Source: Streptomyces rugosispiralis (GTDB taxonomy: Bacteria; Actinomycetota; Actinomycetes; Streptomycetales; Streptomycetaceae). Taken from it: DNA of 64,000 bases. The position numbers and the translations under genes were made by a program. The stretch is from the NCBI RefSeq assembly GCF_024505145.1, contig NZ_JANIAA010000020.1, forward strand, positions 91,224-155,223, read 5' to 3'. How positions within the stretch are numbered: the first letter of the stretch is position 1; every line of letters begins with the position of its first letter. The notes below the pieces were generated by a model. That model had not been told where the DNA came from, searched no databases, and was given only the letters and a program-made list of their open reading frames with translations. Shown one piece after another: positions 27,111 through 35,273 of the stretch.

Positions 27111-28176
27111 GCCCTTTGACCCGCGCTACGACATGACCGAGGCGATCGCACCGGCCGGCGGCGGCGGTGGTGGCGGTGGCGGTGGCGGTCCGGTGGACCC
27201 CGCCGCGTCCGGCCCGCAGGCCCTGAAGGGCGGGTCAATCCTGAACGGCGGGCCACCGCGCGGCCCCTGGCGCCTCCCGCTGCCCTGGCGCAAGGAGCCC
27301 GGCCGCCGCCTCGGCGGACCGGCCGCGCCCACCGGACGGGGGCTGTGGACCGACGCCTGGCACGATCTGCGCCGCAATCCGATCTTCATCGTCTCCGCGC
27401 TGATCATCCTCTTCCTCGTCGTGATCGCGATCTGGCCGCAACTGATCGCGAGCGGAAACCCGTACCACGGCGACCTCGCCAAGGCGCAGGACGGCCCGGC
27501 CCCCGGCCACCCCTTCGGCTACGACCTCCAGGGCCGCGATGTCTACACCCGCACGGTCTACGGCGCCCGCGCCTCCATCACCGTCGGCATCTGCGCCACC
27601 CTCGGCGCGGCGCTGCTGGGCAGCGCGCTGGGCGGGCTCGCCGGGTACTTCGGCGGCTGGTGGGACGCGCTGCTCTCACGGATCGCCGATGTCTTCTTCG
27701 GCATCCCGATCCTGCTGGGCGGGCTGGTCTTCCTGTCGGTGGTCACCAGCGGCTCGGTCTGGCCGGTGGTGGGCTTCATCGTGCTGCTGGGCTGGCCGCA
27801 GATCTCCCGGATCGCGCGCGGCTCGGTGGTGACCGTCAAGGAGCACGACTACGTCCAGGCGGCACGGGTGCTCGGCGCGAGCAGCGGCCGGACGCTGCTG
27901 CGCCATATCGCGCCGAACGCCGTGGCGCCCGTGATCGTCGTCGCGACCATCGCGCTGGGCACCTACATCTCGCTGGAGGCCACGCTGTCGTTCCTCGGCG
28001 TGGGGCTCAAACCGCCCACCGTCTCCTGGGGGATCGACATCTCCTCGGCCGCGGCCCAGATCCGCAACGCCCCCCATATGCTGCTGTGGCCGGCCGGGGC
28101 GCTGTCCATCACGGTGCTCGCGTTCATCATGCTCGGCGACGCGGTGCGCGACGCCCTCGACCCCAAGCTGCGCTAG
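27103..28176 (+). CDS. Oligopeptide ABC importer permease (DppC type) with N-terminal polyglycine
   Basis: This 357-aa permease has a cytoplasmic N-terminal extension of about 85 residues carrying eleven glycines in a row (GGC/GGT codons near 27156-27190). OppC_N and six helices follow. The EAA loop is DYVQAARVLGASSGRTLLRH. The polyglycine run is absent from the paralogue at 35274-36254 and is prone to length change. It should not affect the membrane part. Confidence 0.92.
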   Translation: MPEPFDPRYDMTEAIAPAGGGGGGGGGGGPVDPAASGPQALKGGSILNGGPPRGPWRLPLPWRKEPGRRLGGPAAPTGRGLWTDAWHDLRRNPIFIVSALIILFLVVIAIWPQLIASGNPYHGDLAKAQDGPAPGHPFGYDLQGRDVYTRTVYGARASITVGICATLGAALLGSALGGLAGYFGGWWDALLSRIADVFFGIPILLGGLVFLSVVTSGSVWPVVGFIVLLGWPQISRIARGSVVTVKEHDYVQAARVLGASSGRTLLRHIAPNAVAPVIVVATIALGTYISLEATLSFLGVGLKPPTVSWGIDISSAAAQIRNAPHMLLWPAGALSITVLAFIMLGDAVRDALDPKLR

Positions 28177-28178
28177 CC

Positions 28179-29204
28179 ATGGCCGCCCGCCTGCTGGACG
28201 TACGGGACCTGCGCGTGGAATTCCGCACCCGGGACGGGATCGCCGAGGCCGTCGGCGGTGTCTCGTACGCCGTCGACGCCGGCCGGACGCTGGCCGTGCT
28301 GGGCGAGTCGGGCTCCGGCAAGTCGGTGACCGCCCAGGCGATCATGGGCATCCTCGACTCCCCGCCCGGCCGGATCACCGGCGGCCAGGTGCTGTTCCAG
28401 GGGCGCGATCTGCTGACGATGGGCGCGGAGGAGCGCCGCCGGATCCGGGGCGCCGCGATGGCGATGATCTTCCAGGACGCGCTCTCCGCCCTCAACCCGG
28501 TGGTTCCCGTCGGCGCCCAGCTCGCCGAGATGTACGAGGTGCACCTGGGGATGTCCCGCAAGGACGCCCGGCGGCGGGCGGTCGAGCTGATGGACCGGGT
28601 GCGCATCCCGGCGGCGGCGCAGCGGGCCGGGGACTATCCGCATCAGTTCTCCGGCGGGATGCGCCAGCGCATCATGATCGCCATGGCGATGGCGCTGGAG
28701 CCGGACCTGATCATCGCCGACGAGCCGACGACCGCGCTGGACGTCACGGTGCAGGCGCAGGTCATGGAGCTGCTCGCGGAGCTGCGCCGGGAGTACGCGA
28801 TGGGGCTGGTCCTCATCACCCATGACCTGGGCGTGGTCGCGGACGTGGCCGACACCATCGCCGTGATGTACGCGGGGCGGATCGTGGAGACCGCGCCGGT
28901 GCGCGACCTCTACCGCCGCCCCGCCCACCCGTACACCCGCGGACTGCTGGACTCCGTGCCGCGCGTGGACCACCGGGGCGAGCGGCTCTACGCGATCAAG
29001 GGCGCGCCGCCCAGCCCGCTCGCCCTGCCCTCCGGCTGCCCCTTCCACCCCCGCTGCCCGCGCGCCCAGGAGGTCTGCCGCGTCGAACGGCCGCCGCTGT
29101 ACGAGGTGCCGGCGGCGGGCGCGGCCCCCGCGTCCGGCGGGCGGACCAGCGCCTGCCACTTCTGGAAGGACGAACTCGATGCCCTCGACGCCGTCAATGT
29201 CTGA
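28179..29204 (+). CDS. Oligopeptide ABC importer ATPase (DppD type)
   Basis: This 341-aa ATPase starts at ATG 28179, two bases after the previous stop. Walker A is GESGSGKSVTA, signature FSGGMRQRIMIAMAM, Walker B LIIADEPTTALD and switch LITHDLGVVADVAD. The C-terminal oligo_HPY region has four cysteines (CPFHPRCPRAQEVC, ACHF). The last 26 bases overlap the next gene in another frame. Confidence 0.93.
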   Translation: MAARLLDVRDLRVEFRTRDGIAEAVGGVSYAVDAGRTLAVLGESGSGKSVTAQAIMGILDSPPGRITGGQVLFQGRDLLTMGAEERRRIRGAAMAMIFQDALSALNPVVPVGAQLAEMYEVHLGMSRKDARRRAVELMDRVRIPAAAQRAGDYPHQFSGGMRQRIMIAMAMALEPDLIIADEPTTALDVTVQAQVMELLAELRREYAMGLVLITHDLGVVADVADTIAVMYAGRIVETAPVRDLYRRPAHPYTRGLLDSVPRVDHRGERLYAIKGAPPSPLALPSGCPFHPRCPRAQEVCRVERPPLYEVPAAGAAPASGGRTSACHFWKDELDALDAVNV

Positions 29205-30228
29205 GAGCCGGACCACCGAGCCGGTCCTCGAGGTCCGCGACCTCGCCAAGCACTATCCGCTGACGCGGGGGGTGCTGGTGAAGCGGCGGATCGGCGCGGT
29301 CCGGGCGGTCGACACGGTCTCCTTCGCCCTGCGGCGCGGGGAGACCCTCGGCATCGTCGGCGAGTCCGGCTGCGGCAAGTCCACCGTCGCCAAGCTGCTG
29401 GTCAGCCTGGAACGGCCGACCGCCGGGACGATCCACTACCGGGGCGAGGACATCGCCCGGCTGTCGGGCCGGGCGCTGCGGGCCGTACGCCGCAACATCC
29501 AGATGGTGTTCCAGGACCCGTACACCTCGCTCAACCCCCGGATGACGGTGGGCGACATCGTCGGGGAGCCCTTCGAGATCCACCCCGAGGTGGCCCCGAA
29601 GGGCGACCGGCGGCGGGCGGTCCAGGAACTCCTGGACGTGGTGGGGCTGAACCCCGAGCACATCAACCGCTACCCCCACCAGTTCTCCGGCGGCCAGCGC
29701 CAGCGCATCGGCATCGCCCGGGGACTGGCGCTACGACCGGAGATCATCGTCGCGGACGAACCGGTCTCGGCGCTGGACGTCTCGGTCCAGGCGCAGGTGG
29801 TCAATCTGATGGAGAGCCTTCAGGACGAGTTCGACCTCTCCTACATCTTCATCGCCCACGACCTGTCGGTGGTCCGCCACATCTCGGACCGGGTCGCCGT
29901 GATGTACCTGGGCCGCTTCGCCGAGACGGGCACCGGCCGGGAGATCTACGACCATCCGACGCACCCCTACACCCAGGCCCTGCTGTCGGCCGTCCCGGTC
30001 CCCGATCCGGAGCCGCGCACCCGTCCGCCCCGCATCCTCCTGGCGGGCGACGTCCCCTCCCCGGCCAACCCGCCCTCCGGCTGCCGCTTCCGCACCCGCT
30101 GCTGGAAGGCGCAGGACCGCTGCGCGACGGAGGTGCCGGTGCTGGCGGTGCCGACGGGCCTGGCGGGCCCGGCCGCCCACGCCTCGGCGTGCCACTTCGC
30201 GGAGGAGCGCGCGGAGGTCAGGGCATGA
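29179..30228 (+). CDS. Oligopeptide ABC importer ATPase (DppF type)
   Basis: This 349-aa ATPase has Walker A GESGCGKSTVAK, signature FSGGQRQRIGIARG, Walker B IIVADEPVSALD and switch FIAHDLSVV. The cysteine-bearing end CRFRTRCWKAQDRC follows. ATG 29179 overlaps the upstream gene; ATG 29197 (MSESRTT) is an alternative. The ATPase core is nearly the same as in the inverted paralogue at 33054-34211, so these two operons are long inverted repeats at moderate divergence. It is the last gene of the operon. Confidence 0.93.
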   Translation: MPSTPSMSESRTTEPVLEVRDLAKHYPLTRGVLVKRRIGAVRAVDTVSFALRRGETLGIVGESGCGKSTVAKLLVSLERPTAGTIHYRGEDIARLSGRALRAVRRNIQMVFQDPYTSLNPRMTVGDIVGEPFEIHPEVAPKGDRRRAVQELLDVVGLNPEHINRYPHQFSGGQRQRIGIARGLALRPEIIVADEPVSALDVSVQAQVVNLMESLQDEFDLSYIFIAHDLSVVRHISDRVAVMYLGRFAETGTGREIYDHPTHPYTQALLSAVPVPDPEPRTRPPRILLAGDVPSPANPPSGCRFRTRCWKAQDRCATEVPVLAVPTGLAGPAAHASACHFAEERAEVRA

Positions 30229-30231
30229 TGT

Positions 30232-30438
30232 TCAGGGCAAGATGTCGAATATGCTCGCGCCGGACCCCCGCCCCACCGCGCCGCCCTGCCCTGGTCGCTC
30301 CCGGTGCACCGGGTGGACTCGCAGCTGAACTTGGGGCGCGAACGCCTGGACTGCGGCGGTGAGCCGGGCCTGATCGACCAGCTGAAGGGGCGTGCGGGTG
30401 TAGTACTCCTGATAGGCCGGTGAGTGAGGGGCGGTCAT
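30232..30438 (-). CDS. Doubtful small protein, 68 aa
   Basis: A minus-strand frame from ATG 30436-30438 reads APHSPAYQEYYTRTPLQL, then an amphipathic stretch and a Gly-rich end, and stops just past the convergent importer operon. I recognise no family and see no good ribosome binding site. It borders decayed DNA and may be a relic. Confidence 0.25.
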   Translation of the reverse strand: MTAPHSPAYQEYYTRTPLQLVDQARLTAAVQAFAPQVQLRVHPVHRERPGQGGAVGRGSGASIFDILP

Positions 30439-30540
30439 GCCATGACCCTACGAGGCAGGGCGCGGCGCCGTCTCGCGCCTTCGGCGCATTTGAGCATGGG
30501 TCGGGGGGTGGGGGGCTGGGCGCCGCCGCCGGGCGCCGGG

Positions 30541-30596
30541 CTCTGGGGGTGGGCGTCGGTGGCGGCGGCTCTGAGGGTGGGCGTTGGTGGCGGCGC
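30541..30596. repeat. Two 28-bp tandem repeats in non-coding DNA
   Basis: The units 30541-30568 and 30569-30596 share CTCTG(G/A)GGGTGGGCGT and then (C/T)GGTGGCGGCG, with three differences. They lie in the G-rich 30439-30686 stretch, which holds no gene I can support. Confidence 0.8.
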
Positions 30597-30686
30597 CGGT
30601 GCTCGGGGGCCGAGGCCGTTTCCGGGCCGCCGGACCGGCAACGGATCGCCCGGGGTGGGGTACCCCTCTGGAAATCGTTTGATGAA

Positions 30687-30785
30687 TTAGTTGCGCCAGA
30701 TCAAGCACTTTGGGAAGGGCGGCCTGGTGTCCCCCGCCTTCGCGGCCCGCAGGAACGCGCCGAGCGCGGCGGGGGTCGTGGATCT
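30687..30785 (-). pseudogene. DUF397 C-terminal fragment
   Basis: The minus-strand frame reads STTPAALGAFLRAAKAGDT and ends RN-stop at 30687-30689. This is the C-terminal signature of DUF397 proteins (TPAAWRAFxxAVKxG). No DUF397 start or CVE core is upstream in frame. The 51 bp at 30731-30781 match 31855-31905, the DUF397 end of the relic further on, at 47 positions and in the same orientation. Confidence 0.65.
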
Positions 30786-30910
30786 GGGGAGCGACCGTTC
30801 GCGGCGGAGTGCGCGTTCCGGGCGCCCGCCGGGCTCGGTTCACCCGAGTGAGGAGAGGGGCAGGTTGTGGGGCGACGGACCGGCCCGCCCGAGGACCCTA
30901 GGAACGACCC

Positions 30911-31486
30911 ATGACCAACTCGCCCTTCCCCACAGATCCGCGGTTCGTCCTGATCAGCGACCCACGTGTGGGAGCGGTGCCGGTACGCGAATGCGGCGAA
31001 CCGCTGGTCGACTGCCGGGGACGACTGCGCGTGGACGCCCGGCGAGCCGATCCCGCGGGACACTTCGCGCACCGAGGGGCCGGGGTCGCCGAACGGCTGG
31101 AGCGGGCCGAGAAGTCGCTGCCGAACGGCTGGCGGTGGCTGCTCATCGAGGGCTACCGGCCCCCGGCGCTCCAGCGGCAGATCTTCGACGGCTACGCGGC
31201 CACGCTGCGGATGGGCAGCCCGGAGGCCGCGACACCGGAGGAGAGCGGCGGGGCCTGTTACACCCACGCCCCTGGCCTGTCCCCACGGGCCCGTGAGCAC
31301 AGGGCGATCATGATCGAGGCGCTGTCCTCGGCCGGCATGGTCAACTACGCCACCGAGTGGTGGCACTGGTCGTACGGCGACCGCCACTGGGCCTGGTCCA
31401 CGGCCGCGCCCACCGCCACCTACGGCCCCGCTCCGGAGCCCCGCACTGATCCACATGCATCCCCGCCAGAAGCGGGCGAACAATGA
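30911..31486 (+). CDS. VanX-like D-Ala-D-Ala dipeptidase with zinc-site block deleted
   Basis: This 191-aa protein of the M15D family starts at ATG behind AGGA. The N-terminal half (GWRWLLIEGYRPPALQRQ) and C-terminal half (ATPEESGGACY, then TEWWHWSYGDR with Glu149 and His152) are well preserved. The middle block, with the SxHxxGxAxD zinc motif, is missing. TLR100 joins directly to MG102, the residues that should flank about 40 absent amino acids. Two of three zinc ligands are therefore lost. The protein is probably inactive, though the frame stays open. It lies in a region with other deletion-bearing genes. Confidence 0.8.
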   Translation: MTNSPFPTDPRFVLISDPRVGAVPVRECGEPLVDCRGRLRVDARRADPAGHFAHRGAGVAERLERAEKSLPNGWRWLLIEGYRPPALQRQIFDGYAATLRMGSPEAATPEESGGACYTHAPGLSPRAREHRAIMIEALSSAGMVNYATEWWHWSYGDRHWAWSTAAPTATYGPAPEPRTDPHASPPEAGEQ

Positions 31487-31525
31487 AACGAGGCAGTTAA
31501 GAGACAATCCGAGAAGGTGACCGTG

Positions 31526-31816
31526 ATGCGGAACTCGATCGTACGTACGCTGGCAACCGGTGCCGCGGCAGCTGTGCTGGCCGGTGGCGCGGCAGTGGCC
31601 GCCCCGGGTGCCGCTTTCGCGACGCCCACCGCGTCGGTGACGCACGTCAAGGCGGACGTCCCCCGGAATGGGGCCACGCCCTCGCCCACACCGTCGCCCA
31701 CCATGAAGGGCAAGCATTGCAAGGACGTCAAGGCCCACACCAAGACAGTCACGCACCACGGTAAGACCTACAAGGTCTGGATCTCGGCCCACCGGGTCTG
31801 CTACACGCCCAAGTGA
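31526..31816 (+). CDS. Small secreted protein with one cysteine pair
   Basis: This 96-aa protein starts at ATG 31526 with GAGAAGG eight bases upstream; GTG 31517 is an alternative. A classical signal peptide has an Ala/Gly-rich core and likely cleavage after AAFA (about residue 34). The mature part has a Pro/Ser/Thr linker (PSPTPSPT) and a basic C-terminal module, KHCKDVKAHTKTV then YKVWISAHRVCYTPK, with two cysteines about 28 residues apart. No family is recognised. Intact coding in decayed surroundings suggests it is under selection or new. Confidence 0.75.
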   Translation: MRNSIVRTLATGAAAAVLAGGAAVAAPGAAFATPTASVTHVKADVPRNGATPSPTPSPTMKGKHCKDVKAHTKTVTHHGKTYKVWISAHRVCYTPK

Positions 31817-31831
31817 TCGTCATGGCGGCGA

Positions 31832-32570
31832 TCAGCCGCCGAGCCGGTCGAACTCCCCCGCCTTCGCCGCCCGCAGAAACGCGCGGAGCGTGGCGGGGGT
31901 CGTGGCTATGACGACCTCCGGGTCGTCGCTCTCACGGAGGTGGGTGGTGCCGACGGAGTCGGCGGCGAGTTCCACGCAGTTGGCTGAATCTTTCCCGGTC
32001 CGGGCCTCCGGCGCGGCTTCGGCGTCGATAGACGGCAGGGCCAGCTCGCTCAGCCGTTGGAAGGACTGCCGGTAGTCGGTGACCGCATCCAGGTCGTCGA
32101 GGAACTCCGATCCGCCGAACTGGTCCACGAGCACTGTACTCAACTCCGCCACGCTCGGTTCGATCACCATGAAGGGGTGGCTGAAGGCCGCGCTTCCCTC
32201 GTTGTCGGTGGGCACGATCTGGATGGTGACGTTGGGCAGCCGGGGGAGGCCGCTCGCCCGACAGAACCAGCTGGCGCCGCAGCCTGAACTCGATGGCCCG
32301 GTCCTGCACTTCGCGTACAGCTTCCGAGAAGCCGCTGCCGTGGACCGCCGTGGCGTATTGCAAGGCGGCCAAGAAGGTTTCAGTTGTACCCTCCACTGCG
32401 TGCGCCAGCATGCCGAGCCGTTCGGGCGACAGACTCGTGCGCCCCGCCTCGACGTTGCTCAGATGCGGACTGTGCATCTCCATCAGGCGCGCCGCCTCTC
32501 CGACGGTCAGCCCGGCTCGCTCGCGCAGCTTGCGCACTTCCCGCTCACCTGGAGGCTGCCCCATGCGCAT
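31832..32570 (-). pseudogene. Frameshifted XRE/DUF5753 regulator fused to a DUF397 end
   Basis: The N-terminal XRE helix-turn-helix reads VRKLRERAGLTVGEAARLM, then a piece of DUF5753 (YATAVHGSGF...IEFRLRRQLVLSGE). Near 32242-32252, at a run of five Cs, the family sequence jumps to another frame (RLPNVTIQIVPTDNEG, then SFQRLSELALPS). It runs on without a stop into a DUF397 signature (SANCVELAADS, then TTPATLRAFLRAAKAGEFD). An intact DUF5753 regulator has about 270-280 residues; this has about 180 before DUF397. So at least two internal deletions, one frameshift and loss of the gene boundary are visible. Confidence 0.8.
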
Positions 32571-32868
32571 GCCCGAAGAGCCCTGGTCCTACGGCCTGTT
32601 CATCCCGCACGACCCACGCGCCGTGGGCGTCGTGCGGGCCACCATCCGCCATATCCTCCGGGCGGCGCGGCTCGACTGCATCGTGGACACGGCCGAACTG
32701 CTCGTGTCGGAGTTGGTCACCAACGCGTACCGGAACACCACCACCGACGCGTACGTCAGCATGGACTGGGAGCCCGCGCCGTCCGACTTCCGGGTCACCG
32801 TATGGGACTCCGGCGACGGGATGCCGCAGCCTACGGCGCGATCCCGAACGGGCCCGACGGCTCCATGA
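32563..32868 (+). pseudogene. Truncated HATPase (anti-sigma/RsbW-like) protein
   Basis: This 101-aa frame begins ATG 32563 after GGAGG. It holds the N-terminal part of an RsbW-type ATP-binding protein: N-box AELLVSELVTNAYRNT and G1 box VTVWDSGDGMP. The following G2 box (GRGLxLV) and the rest are missing, and the frame ends in an unrelated ARSRTGPTAP. Such proteins are commonly divergent from XRE/DUF5753 regulators, as here. The start codon overlaps that of the XRE relic on the other strand. Confidence 0.7.
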
Positions 32869-32974
32869 GTTGGAGGCGGCCGTCGCCGAAGCACCCAGCA
32901 TCGAAGATGCCCGGTGGGCCTCAGCCGAGATCGGACTGCTGTTGGACGCCGCGCGTCGCGAGGTCGCGGCCTGA
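32831..32974 (+). pseudogene. C-terminal fragment of an unidentified helical protein
   Basis: At the point where the ATP-binding gene loses homology, another frame carries LRRDPERARRLHELEAAVAE and SIEDARWASAEIGLLLDAAR up to TGA. It has good codon use and an amphipathic helix pattern. It looks like the 3' end of a second gene joined by deletion to the first. I cannot name the family. Confidence 0.45.
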
Positions 32975-32977
32975 ACG

Positions 32978-33028
32978 ACGGCGAGGGCCGCCCGGGACGT
33001 GGATCACGTCCCGGGCGGCCCTCGCCGT
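32978..33028. terminator. Bidirectional 23-bp hairpin terminator
   Basis: Arms 32978-33000 and 33006-33028 are perfectly complementary around the loop GGATC. It stands between the end of the plus-strand relic and the end of the minus-strand importer operon and should stop transcription from both sides. Confidence 0.88.
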
Positions 33029-33053
33029 TCAAACCGCGGCCCGCGCGATAGCG

Positions 33054-34211
33054 CTAGGCGTGGACCACGTCCTTCTCCTCCGCGAAGTGGCATGCCGACT
33101 CGTGCGCCGCGGGCGAGTCCGTACCGGCGAAGCGCTCGGGGATGGCGAGGAGGGGGACCTCCTTGGCGCATTTGTCCTCGGCCTTCCAGCAGCGGGTGCG
33201 GAAGCGGCAGCCGGAGGGCGGGTTGGCCGGGGAGGGGACGTCGCCGGTGAGGATGATGCGCGTCCGGCCCTCGCGCGACTCCGGGTCCGGGACCGGGACG
33301 GCCGACAGCAGCGCCTGGGTGTAGGGGTGCGTCGGGTGGTCGTAGATCTCGGTGTCGGAGCCGATCTCGGCCATCTTGCCCAGGTACATCACGCCGACCC
33401 GGTCGGAGATGTGCCGGACGATGGACAGGTCGTGGGCGATGAAGATGTAGGACAGGTTGAACTCGTCCTGCAGCCCCTCCATCAGGTTGATGACCTGTGC
33501 CTGGACGGACACGTCGAGCGCGGAGACCGGCTCGTCGCAGATGATGATCTCCGGGTTGAGGGCGAGGCCGCGCGCGATGCCGATGCGCTGGCGCTGGCCG
33601 CCGGAGAACTGGTGCGGATAGCGGTTGATGTACTCGGGGTTGAGGCCGACCACGTCCAGGAGTTCCTGGACCTTGCGGCGCCGGTCGCCCTTCGGGGCCA
33701 CCTCGGGGTGGATCTCGAAGGGCTCCCCGATGATGTCGCCCACCGTCATCCGGGGGTTGAGCGAGGTGTACGGGTCCTGGAACACCATCTGGATGTTGCG
33801 GCGTACGGCCCGCAGCGCGCGGCCCGACAGCCGGGTGATGTCCTGGCCCTTGTAGAAGACCTCGCCCGCGGTGGCGGTCTCCAGGGTCATCAGCAGCTTG
33901 GCGACGGTGGACTTGCCGCAGCCGGACTCGCCGACGATGCCGAGGGTCTCGCCCTGGTAGAGGTCGAAGGAGATGCCGTCGACTGCCTTGACCGCGCCGA
34001 TCTGCCGCTTGAAGAGGATGCCCTGGGTCAGCGGGAAGTGCTTGACCAGATTGCGCACCTGGAGGATCGGCTCACCCCGGTCGACCTTGGCCTCGAGCGC
34101 GGCGACCGCCTCGTCCTCGGTGGCCGCCTCGACCGTCTCCACCTCCGTGACATTGGGGGTGGCGTCCGCGGCCGGCTCCATGGCCTGCTCGTTCTTCTCG
34201 GTGTCAGCCAT
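33054..34211 (-). CDS. Oligopeptide ABC importer ATPase (DppF type), third importer
   Basis: This 385-aa ATPase starts at ATG 34209-34211 after GGAG. An acidic N-terminal extension of about 45 residues (MADTEKNEQAMEPAADA) precedes the ATPase, absent in the paralogue at 29179. Walker A is GESGCGKSTVAK, signature FSGGQRQRIGIARG, Walker B IIICDEPVSALD and switch FIAHDLSIV. The C-terminal cysteines are CRFRTRCWKAEDKC. Its start overlaps the previous gene by eight bases. Confidence 0.93.
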   Translation of the reverse strand: MADTEKNEQAMEPAADATPNVTEVETVEAATEDEAVAALEAKVDRGEPILQVRNLVKHFPLTQGILFKRQIGAVKAVDGISFDLYQGETLGIVGESGCGKSTVAKLLMTLETATAGEVFYKGQDITRLSGRALRAVRRNIQMVFQDPYTSLNPRMTVGDIIGEPFEIHPEVAPKGDRRRKVQELLDVVGLNPEYINRYPHQFSGGQRQRIGIARGLALNPEIIICDEPVSALDVSVQAQVINLMEGLQDEFNLSYIFIAHDLSIVRHISDRVGVMYLGKMAEIGSDTEIYDHPTHPYTQALLSAVPVPDPESREGRTRIILTGDVPSPANPPSGCRFRTRCWKAEDKCAKEVPLLAIPERFAGTDSPAAHESACHFAEEKDVVHA

Positions 34212-35262
34212 GGAGGGTCTCCTTCCAGAAGTGGCAGGCGCTGCCGCGGCCCGGCAGCTCCGTGCCGTCCTGCTCGGTGACCGGCACCAGGGCGGGGACA
34301 TCCGTACGGCAGATGTCCTCGGCCCTCGGGCAGCGCGGGTTGAAGGCGCAGCCCGTGGGGATCTTGAGCAGATTGGGCGGCAGCCCCTTGATCGCGTAGA
34401 GCTCCTGGCCCTTGCGGTCCAGACGCGGGATGGACTCCAGCAGACCGCGGGTGTACGGGTGGGCCGGGCGCTTGTAGAGCTCGTGCACGGGCGCGGTCTC
34501 GACGATCCGGCCCGCGTACATCACGGCGATCTTGTCGGCGACGTCCGCCACCACACCCAGGTCATGGGTGATCAGGATCAGACCCATGTGGTACTCGCGC
34601 TGGAGCTCCGCGAGCAGGTCCATCACCTGGGCCTGGACGGTCACGTCCAGCGCCGTGGTCGGCTCGTCGGCGATGATCAGATCCGGCTCCAGCGCCATCG
34701 CCATGGCGATCATGATGCGCTGGCGCATACCGCCGGAGAACTGGTGCGGATAGTCGCTCACCCGCTCCTTGGCCGCCGGGATGCGGACCCGGTCCATCAG
34801 CTCGATGGCCTTGACCTTGGCTTCCTTCTTGGACAGGCCCTGGTGGACCCGGAACATCTCGCCGAGCTGATAGCCCACGGAGAGCACCGGGTTCAGCGCC
34901 GAGAGCGCGTCCTGGAAGATCATGGCGATCTTGCGGCCGCGGATCTTCCGGCGCTCCTCGCCCGCCATGGTGAGCATGTCCTCGCCCCGGAACAGGATCT
35001 GCCCCTGCGGGATCTTCCCGGGCGGCATGTCGAGGATGCCCATGATCGCCTGGGCGGTCACCGACTTGCCGGAGCCGGACTCGCCGAGGACGGCGAGCGT
35101 CTCACCAGCGCGGACGCTGTAGTTGACGCCGTTGACGGCCTTGGCGACACCGTCCCGGGTGTGGAACTCCACATGCAGGTCGCGGACTTCCAGCAGCGGG
35201 CTGCCGTCGTCTCCGGCGCCCTCGCGGACGGCGTCGTCCGCGGTCTTCTCGATGGTGGTCAC
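34204..35262 (-). CDS. Oligopeptide ABC importer ATPase (DppD type), third importer
   Basis: This 352-aa ATPase starts at GTG 35260-35262 behind GAGGAGG. Walker A is GESGSGKSVTA, signature FSGGMRQRIMIAM, Walker B LIIADEPTTALD and switch LITHDLGVVADVAD. The tail cysteines are CAFNPRCPRAEDIC and ACHF. The middle is nearly identical to the DppD-type ATPase at 28179-29204. Confidence 0.93.
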   Translation of the reverse strand: MTTIEKTADDAVREGAGDDGSPLLEVRDLHVEFHTRDGVAKAVNGVNYSVRAGETLAVLGESGSGKSVTAQAIMGILDMPPGKIPQGQILFRGEDMLTMAGEERRKIRGRKIAMIFQDALSALNPVLSVGYQLGEMFRVHQGLSKKEAKVKAIELMDRVRIPAAKERVSDYPHQFSGGMRQRIMIAMAMALEPDLIIADEPTTALDVTVQAQVMDLLAELQREYHMGLILITHDLGVVADVADKIAVMYAGRIVETAPVHELYKRPAHPYTRGLLESIPRLDRKGQELYAIKGLPPNLLKIPTGCAFNPRCPRAEDICRTDVPALVPVTEQDGTELPGRGSACHFWKETLHG

Positions 35263-35273
35263 GTACGCCCTCC

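Noticed and set aside
32079..34280. A 733-codon plus-strand frame across the relics and the DppF-type gene
   Set aside because: It spans pieces of unrelated genes and a terminator hairpin, and its translation shows no motif.
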